The position numbers and the translations under genes were made by a program. The notes under the pieces were generated by a model. That model had not been told where the DNA came from and searched no databases. It saw only the letters and a program-made list of their open reading frames with translations. A stretch of DNA of 64,000 nt from Aquanectria penicillioides (Eukaryota; Ascomycota; Sordariomycetes; Hypocreales; Nectriaceae). Shown in pieces: positions 56,687-64,000 of the stretch. The stretch covers positions 5,766,001 through 5,830,000 of the forward strand of contig PYIU01000003.1 of assembly GCA_003415625.1 (NCBI GenBank), read 5' to 3'. The number at the start of each line of letters is the position of its first letter. The first letter of the stretch is position 1.

Positions 56687-59600
56687 CTAGGCTGCCTTCC
56701 GCCCCTTTTTCTTCATCTCCGCCGTCCAGGCATCCTCGAACAAGGTCGGTTTAGGAGACAGATCGGCTGGTCGAATAGCCAGACGCCGCACAACCTGGAA
56801 TGCACCAGTGCCGACACTCATAGTTTGGCCCATAATGATACCCTCGCTGACACCTTCAATCTGGTCTGCTTTCATACCCGCGGCAGCGTCAAACAAGTGA
56901 TCTGGCGTCTTTTCAAACGAAGCCAAATGCAATACACTGTCTCTCATCTTTGAGAGCCCGAATCTAGTGATGCCAAGAACTTCTCCCTTGAAAGTCATGA
57001 CGTCTGCAAGAAGTTGCATATGACGGAGATCGATACCCATGTGCCCCATAACCTCGTTGATTTCGTTTGCGATGGATGTCCTAGCAGCCTCAATACCAAG
57101 AACTTCATTGCACTCCATAACACTGTTGGATGAGACCTTTGTGCCAATCACACCTTCGGTATTCATGCATGCTCGAAGGCCGTATCCCTCCACCAAAACT
57201 CGGTGGGTGCTTTCTTCAGAAGTCTCAATCAGAGCTCGTGTGGCTTCTGAGTAGCCAGAGATTGCCACGGCGGGAAGTCCTCGACGAAGGAAGTTCGCTC
57301 GAAGAAGCATATCCCCAGAATCCTCCGCAGCTTTGGTGGTTCTGACAGTTCTCTTTGCTGGCATCTCGCTGGTGTCCCTCACACGAATGACAATTCGATC
57401 GCCATTGATGGTTACATCACCCGGCTGTATTTTGAGCTTCTTGTCCTTGCAAATCGCCTGTGCGATGTCGAAAACACCAATGCCCAAGTGCATATCTGAG
57501 AGAGCGTCTGAATCGATCTGAAGAACCACATTGCCCTCGTCAGAGCGCCATTCGTCCTCGACAAAGTGGAGAACGTCTGAGAGAAATGTCTTCTCAATAC
57601 GCGCTTTGACGACCTTCGCGGCTTCGATTTGCTGATCGTTGAGTAGCGGGCAGCTAATAACCGGCGTGCTAATCAGCTTAGACGCGTTGATGATCTCCTT
57701 GATTCGAGGTACACCTTGAGTGATACTCATACCAGCGACACCAGCAAAATGGAAAGTCTTCAAGGTCATCTGGGTACCGGGCTCACCGATAGATTGCGCT
57801 CCGACAGCACCGACAGCATGACCGGGCTCAACATGAGCTTTCTTGTACTTCTCAAGACACAATCTGATAAAGAGTCTCAAAGTTGTGGCCGAAACCTTGG
57901 CTGTTCGATCAGCATGGTTTTGGGCTGTCAGGCTAGGCACCTTGCCATCTTCAAAGCCAGCTAGTTTTCGGACCTTTTCCAGCTTCGAAGCTAGACTCTC
58001 GACATGGCTTTCAATTTCTCTCAGGAATTTGCGCCCACCTTCATGCTCATCAATGCCATAGTTGCTATCATCCTCATAGTCAAGCTCTTCCTCGTGCACT
58101 AAACCCTTGCGTGGAAATCGCTTGCGCTCCATCTCCAGCATCGAATCACGCAACTCCCGGATCTTGTCAGGTGATAATGAGGGCTCATCATTGTTCCATG
58201 TGATGGTTTCCGCATGGCTCCATGTCCTCTTAAAATTGACTGGGTGATCATTACCTTCCATTTCATCCGGATCAAGCCTGTCGGCTCCATACTGGAACTG
58301 TACGATACTGCCGCCAGACGTGCGAACTGTATCATCGTACTGGGTAGATAGATCCTCGAGCGATTTCATCAGTCGGCGAGACATGTATCCGGTCTCTGCA
58401 GTCTTGACAGCAGTATCTACCAGACCTTCTCGACCAGACATGGCGTGAAAGAGAAATTCCGTGGGGAGAAGGCCAGTGTAGAAACTGTTCTTGACGAAAC
58501 CCTTTGAAGGTGGCTGACGAGCGTTCTTGTGGAAATGGGGCAGACTTCGATCTTGGAAACCATCAGCCACTCGTGAGCCACCGATAATTTGCTGACCGAC
58601 AAGGGCAACCATCTGAGCGACGTTGATTTCCGAACCCTTGGAGCCCGAGTTGGACATGATCAGCGGGGCGTTATTTCGACTCAAGGTGTCAATACAGTAT
58701 GCGCCGGCTGACTGTCGGACTTTACTGAGGATACCAGAGATGGAGTTCTCCAAAGTCTGCTCCATATTGCAACCAGGGGCCTTTTCTAGCTTTCCCGCCT
58801 TGAACAGTTCAATAAGTTCATCGGACTTCTTATAAGCGGCCGATACGAGATCTTCTTTGGCCAGTGTCAAGCTGTCAGTTGGGTAAACATCACCAACACC
58901 GATAGAGAAGCCTCGGTTCGTCAGATACCGGGCACAGAGTCTGGCCAGGCGGTTCATAGCTTGGACCGCTTCATCAGGACCATAATCTCGGAGAATAACG
59001 TAAAAGATAGAGTCTTTCTTGCCAGCTCCAACAGTGGACTTATCCATCGATCCGCACATGACCTCGGAATTTCGAATCACAAGCCAGCCATCGGCAGGGG
59101 TCATGTCGGGAGCCTGCCCTTGGACGAGCTTGAAGGTTCTGCATTTCGCCTCTAGGTTGATCTTGACCGGCGACTTCTTGTTTGGTCTGATCAAAACGCT
59201 GAAAACCTGCTTACCTGTCCACATAGCCTCTGGCTTGATGATTGCGGGCGGGGGCAGGTCTAGTGGCGTCTGACTGTCCAACATATGCATGCAGATGTAG
59301 GTGAAAGTCTTCCGATCGAAGAAGCTATCCTTGCTGCTTATTAGAAACGCGGCCGTGATGAAATCTTGAGTTGCTGCAATAATCGGTTCACCATTTTTCG
59401 GGGTGGTCAGGTTGTGCTTGACTCCCATGAGGTTGATGGCTTCAGCGCGGGCTTCCTCCGTCTGTGGAACATGCAAATTCATCTCATCTCCGTCAAAATC
59501 GGCATTATAAGGGTTACAAACACACTCATTGAGTCGGAAAGTCCTCCACGGGCGAACCTTGACAAGATGGCTCATGATACTCAGCTTATGGAGTGATGGC

Positions 59601-61218
59601 TGACGGTTGAATAGAACAATATCACCGTCCTCGAGATGACGCTCAACAATATCTCCGAAGACAAGGTTACGGGCAACCATATCCCTGTTACCGAATTTGA
59701 GAGATATCTTATAACCACCTTCGTCCTGTTTAAGGACCTGCTGAGCACCCGGCCAAACATCGGGCCCGTTTTTGATGCATTGTCGTAGCTTTTCAATATT
59801 GTGTCTCTGAACCCTTTCCGGGTAGGTCAAGTTCTTGGCAACAAGCTGAGGAACAGCTACTTGGTCAACTCCGAGGTTGGGATCGGGGGAAATGACAGTA
59901 CGGCCCGAGAAGTCGACTCGCTTTCCAGAAAGATTTCCTCGAAATCGTCCCTGTTTACCTTTGAGTCGCTGGCAGAAGCCTCTCGTCGTCTTTCCAAATC
60001 CGGGCTGCTGAAGTCCTGGTACATCACTATTGACATACATTGCAATTTGAGTTTGGAGGTATTCCCACTGCTCCATGATGGTCTGAAGAGGAGAGCCCCT
60101 CTGCAATGCTGAACGAATCATACCGCTGACCCACACAATGTCTGCAAGTTTTGTCGTGAGGTCATCCTCATTACTGGCATTGTCTTGAGCAACTGAAGGT
60201 CGGATACAGACCGGGGGAGCCGGGAGGAATTGCCAAATGAACATTTCAGGTCGACCCTCAGTGGGGTCCAAACCAAGAAGTTCACAGTCGGTGGGGCTAA
60301 TCGATTTGAAAAGATTGAGGACCCTCAGTGGGTTGAGGTCCTCCATCGCTTTGCGCAAATGCTTTTCGATCTCAGGGTTTTCGCGACGGGCCTCGGTGAA
60401 GGAGGCGTCAAATTTAACCTTGCTCTCTGGGGGTACCTTCTTGGCAGACGTAGATTTGTTGTAGAAGGAGAATTTGTCGTGGGCGAGTTTGAGGACGCCA
60501 ATCTTGCGAATTTGGCCGTTGACGGAGCTGCAGTAAGGGCATGTTCGAGCCTTGCGGCATTGCTCGTTGATCTTCTTGCATATCTGGGTTCGACGGAGGT
60601 TATCCAGGTACGGGCGTCGCAGCTCTTTGAGGAAGGCTCGTCGATCCTGCTCTTCAAGCAGTACACGACCACAGTCCTAAAACATAGTTAGAGAATGGGG
60701 TTTTCAAAGCCAGCTAGCAGGTCCAAGTACACACCTTGCAAATATCTTGAAGGATCCTCATTATGAAGCGCAAATATCCCACATGGAATGCGGGCAGTGG
60801 CAGCCTCACGTAGCCAAAGTGGCCATTGCAATTCTGCAGCGCTTCCTGGCAGGTGGAACATTTCCCCAGCTTACTCGATGTACCCTGCAATTGAAAGTCG
60901 GGTCAGTTGCCTCGCGGCATTCTATTACCGATGGAACTGAAGACCTTTACTCACCAGTTGAGGGTCGAGAGGGCCATGGCGATAAGGAGCGCGGTTGTTC
61001 TCGATATCGTAGAGCAGTCGGTTGGAAACTTCAACCACGGCTTGGTTTGCGATATCTTGATTGGATCTGCGAAGCAGTGCCGATGGTTAGCAGGTAAGGA
61101 AACGATATTGAACATGGCGGTCTGGTCCTCACTGGATGCCGAATTTGATCCCACGGAAGCGCTTGGGCAACCTGTCAACAAGCTGCTGCTTGACGGGGCT
61201 GTCGGTTGAGTTGGCCAT
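56687..61218 (-). CDS. rpc1: RNA polymerase III largest subunit RPC1 (RPC160)
   Basis: Four exons: 61218-61133, 61066-60955, 60884-60735 and 60676-56687, giving 1445 aa, normal for RPC1. The zinc ribbon appears as CSTCQEALQNCNGHFG, followed by a second Cys cluster (CRKARTCPYC). The catalytic metal motif NADFDGDEMNLH lies near residues 507-518 and the bridge-helix/trigger-loop region EPGTQMTLKTFHFAGVAGMSITQGVPRIKEI follows. The C-terminal part carries the Pol III-specific VMTFKGEVLGITRFGLSKM and FEKTPDHLFDAA blocks, and there is no heptad-repeat CTD. It forms the catalytic core that transcribes tRNA, 5S and U6 genes. Housekeeping gene. Confidence 0.97.
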
Positions 61219-63910
61219 GGTTGGCTTTTGTCGCAAATCCGGACGGCCCAGCTAAACGTTCAAGGGGACTGGGAGGGCCGGGACACGGTTACCCGTGCGA
61301 TTTTGGCTATATCGAAGCCCCTGTGTCGCCGGGGCGCGATCGTGGTGCGCTGTTCGATGGCTGTTCGATGGCTGGCGCTGGGATTATCTGGATGAGTCTT
61401 AAGGTGGGTTACGAAGCGACGCGGGAATCGCAAAAATTTCAGGCCGAGCAACGCAGGCATTCGCGCCAGAGGACCGACAAGGATAAGCAGCTCAGCAGTC
61501 TGGTGGGGGTCGGGGACTGCCCCGCATTCCCGCTGGGGAAAGGCGGGCTTGGAACCAGCGCTAAGTGTAACGCAGCTCTTGATGGTCAGATGGAAATGTG
61601 AGCTACGTCGTGTTGACGAAGCATTTTGCTGGTTATTGGGTCTTAAATGGTATTAGAAGGTTTAATTGACCAGAGTAGCTTTCGATTAGTTTTTTCCCTT
61701 TCGTTCGTTCTTTGGCCATCTCAGCTCTTGGAGTCATTCGCTGATCTAGCAGATAGTGGGTTTCACCCCCAAGGGCGAGGCTTGAGTGTTTATGCAACGG
61801 CTCTTGCCAATTTTAATACAAGAAATGATCAAATAAACGCCATACAACCATTTTGATCTTTGGGATGGTAAACATGTATGCGAACGCCAGAGAGAATGTG
61901 GCTCATCTATTACCCTCAATTCTCCGGAATCGTGACGACAGCAAGTTACCACCGCCTGTCTCTTTCGAATCACTCAAACACCCATCACACGCTAAATGCA
62001 AAGGAGGGCCATGAAGTATGTCCCATTCTACTGCACTGAGAAAAAAAAAGACTTGTAATATTTTGTACGAAGCATGTTCTAGAAAGTCCCGACGTCGCAC
62101 CGTAATTGGAAAATATGAGGGCCTACGGACTGGACTGCATACCTACAATAAAATATAAATAAATAAAATGTAAACCACGATAGATTTATATGACGAAAAT
62201 ATGAACAAAACCCACAGCAATACAACCAAGACGTGTAACGTAGGGCATGTTTGGTAGAGATTTGTGGCACTCCGTCACTTGTAGTGATAGTCATTGCTGC
62301 TGGATCTTTTGCTAGTGCGGTAGCTGGTAAATACTCAAACAGCGACTTATACCCACGCTCCTGATACATCTTTACCAGAAATTCCAAATGAATGAAATGA
62401 AGCCTTGCCCGGATAGCCGACCGGCAATGACGTGCTGAGAGTGCCAAGCCACACCGAGACATTGCTGAGACGGTTCATTGTGGAATAGGGAGCAGAATTG
62501 AGAGGTTTGCAGGGCCGAATGAGCCCAGTTCCTTGCACATAACATCAATATTTTCTGTTTCACACTCCTTGGCACTGCATTGACTAGTCCTCCTTCTACA
62601 AGGGTATGATGTGGTCTGCTTCAATCCTGACGCAATGACGTGGGCCTGCACGAGGTCATTATTCTCGACTTGCAACATTGCATGTTCTGTATAGTTTAAG
62701 CTTATTTTTAATTCAAATATTAAAAAAAAATTCATGCTTTGAAATTTCGTCAGCGTTCGGTATCCAAACGATGTACCGCTTGAAGCATAACCTGATGCTG
62801 AACGTTTGATGCAAATGATCAAGCCACTCAATAAGACCACCAAGCTCTTCTAAACTGGGTTTGGCTTGCACAAATTGGTATGGGTTACACCTTGATGTAT
62901 CATCTTTACCACCTCCTGACGTTTCTCCAGTGGAGGACATCCGATTTTGATGCCTGAAATACTTAGTGACATGGACGGACAAACAAAAAGCTTACCAGCC
63001 GCGTGTCTTCCTTTGACGCGTTTCTCCTCAATTTCACGGCCATGAACTACAAGCTAGAGATTAATGCTAGTATACACCCTATACTTGAGCCCAGCAAGTA
63101 GCAATGCACCGCGAGTACAAATCCCCTTTCTTCGTTCCATCTGGAGCAAATGTCAATCAAGACTGCATGAGTAGCTTCTAGTTTGCCTGACTGCGCGTGC
63201 TCTGCACAACTTGCCGAAACCCTTGTCGTCCTAGGATGCCTTGCGATGGGCCGGCTGGGCGGAGAGCCTTGATATGGCTTCGACGCCAAAAAGGGCAAGC
63301 AGGATGCTGCCCGGGATATTGTTATGCCTCGACGAGCTGAAAAAAAGCCTACACCGGGGCTAATTACTTTGAGATGCAGGAAGGCCGGTAGAAGCTGCCT
63401 CGCGTTGACATTCTGCGATGGTGGAGTCGCACAAGGAGCAGAGCCTCTCCAGGCTGAGGTCAGAGGCTCAATCCAGTCTTCACAATGACGGAGCCGAAGA
63501 TGTTCAATCATTGGGTTGTGGACAATTGGATATTACAGAGGACGAGTCTTTTGACATTTGCTTATAAGGAAATATGGACCAGGAATTTGGTGAGAGAAGA
63601 TGAACATGGGTAAAATGCGATCAGTCGAGATCAAGTCAATTTCAATGTGCTATGGAGCCGCTTTTCTAAGAAACGAATAATTGCCTTCCCCGTGCGACCC
63701 AGGATATATCCCATTCCACAAGGTGCATCAGAACGCCGAATCAGACCGAGCCAAGGCATCAGTGAAAAACAAAACAAAACGAAAAAAAAAAAAGAAAACC
63801 CCCTCCAAAGAGTATTGGTCATTGAAAGAATCGTTGCGCAGTCATGAGAAGTATTTACTTGAGAAAATATATATCGTGAAAGTTAAGAAAGAAAGGAAAC
63901 GGCACGCCAC
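61219..63910. other. Intergenic, possible gene remnants
   Basis: About 2.7 kb. The first 0.3 kb is the RPC1 promoter. On the minus strand at about 62470-63050 there are overlapping frames (for example one containing KPSLEELGGLIEWLDHLHQT) that look somewhat protein-like, and a 154-codon frame at 63047-63511, but none has a recognisable family or a complete spliced model. They may be remnants or chance frames. The T-rich and A-rich stretches near 62041 and 63781 are simple repeats. Confidence 0.4.
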
Positions 63911-64000
63911 TTATGCAATGAAGACGGTGGCCATGACAACTGCCAGCACAGGCCAGAAGCCGATGGCCTCCACCAACGATCGCATACTCTTGCTAGCGGA
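63911..64000 (-). CDS. C-terminal end of a gene running off the right edge (partial)
   Basis: A minus-strand frame enters from beyond position 64000 and ends at the TAA at 63911-63913. The visible 29 residues end in a hydrophobic helix (IGFWPVLAVVMATVFIA). This could be the last membrane helix of a transporter or the hydrophobic tail of a GPI-anchor signal. Too little is present to name it. Confidence 0.4.
   Translation of the reverse strand, partial: SASKSMRSLVEAIGFWPVLAVVMATVFIA

Overview
The window is nuclear DNA of a filamentous ascomycete (Pezizomycotina; Sordariomycetes is plausible but not provable here). The signs are short GT-AG introns of about 50-140 nt with CTAAC-type branch sites, three Zn2Cys6 regulators, a HET-domain protein, a SAT4-type rhodopsin-fold protein, a fungal-type GUP1 and a full-length PDR transporter. 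I see no bacterial-style operons, CRISPR arrays or rRNA.

Layout. 0.35-2.9 kb: an unrecognised 838-aa low-complexity protein. 7.4-10.9 kb: a multi-pass membrane protein and the MBOAT acyltransferase GUP1, convergent. 12-23.7 kb: Zn2Cys6 regulator, PDR transporter, second Zn2Cys6 regulator and a short-chain dehydrogenase. This block looks like a drug/metabolite response module, with a Gal4-type site between the first regulator and the transporter. 27.6-31.8 kb: a SAT4/rhodopsin-like membrane protein and a TRI101/BAHD-like acyltransferase. 32.5-32.75 kb: an initiator tRNA-Met gene. 34.3-38.6 kb: two decayed genes (NtaA/DszA-type flavin monooxygenase and UNC93-like transporter). 39.4-43.3 kb: a DJ-1/PfpI protein and a third Zn2Cys6 regulator. 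43.7-44.6 kb: a dead GNAT acetyltransferase with three TAG stops. 46-47.6 kb: a triose-phosphate/nucleotide-sugar transporter family protein. 48.2-50.4 kb: HET protein. 50.7-55.9 kb: short-chain dehydrogenase, salicylate-hydroxylase-like monooxygenase and proline-racemase-family enzyme, all on the minus strand. 56.7-61.2 kb: RPC1, the largest subunit of RNA polymerase III. At the right edge is the tail of another minus-strand gene.

The most striking object is the tRNA at 32537-32715. Its three blocks join into a perfect 72-nt eukaryotic initiator tRNA-Met. The two interrupting sequences (54 and 53 nt) are not at the canonical 37/38 position and are not the tRNA-endonuclease type. They carry complete spliceosomal-intron signals: GTATGT...TACTAAC...CAG and GTAAGC...GACTAAC...CAG. 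The locus also has Pol III signals: an upstream TATA-like box, CAA start motif, A box, B box and a T6 terminator. This suggests a tRNA whose maturation needs the spliceosome.

Other notable points are a 3-nt micro-exon inside a Zn2Cys6 motif, a 6-nt micro-exon in the sugar-phosphate transporter, and single-base homopolymer frameshifts in the PDR transporter and one dehydrogenase. All exon boundaries were inferred by eye from splice signals, reading phase and family similarity. Family assignments are from recognition, not database searches.
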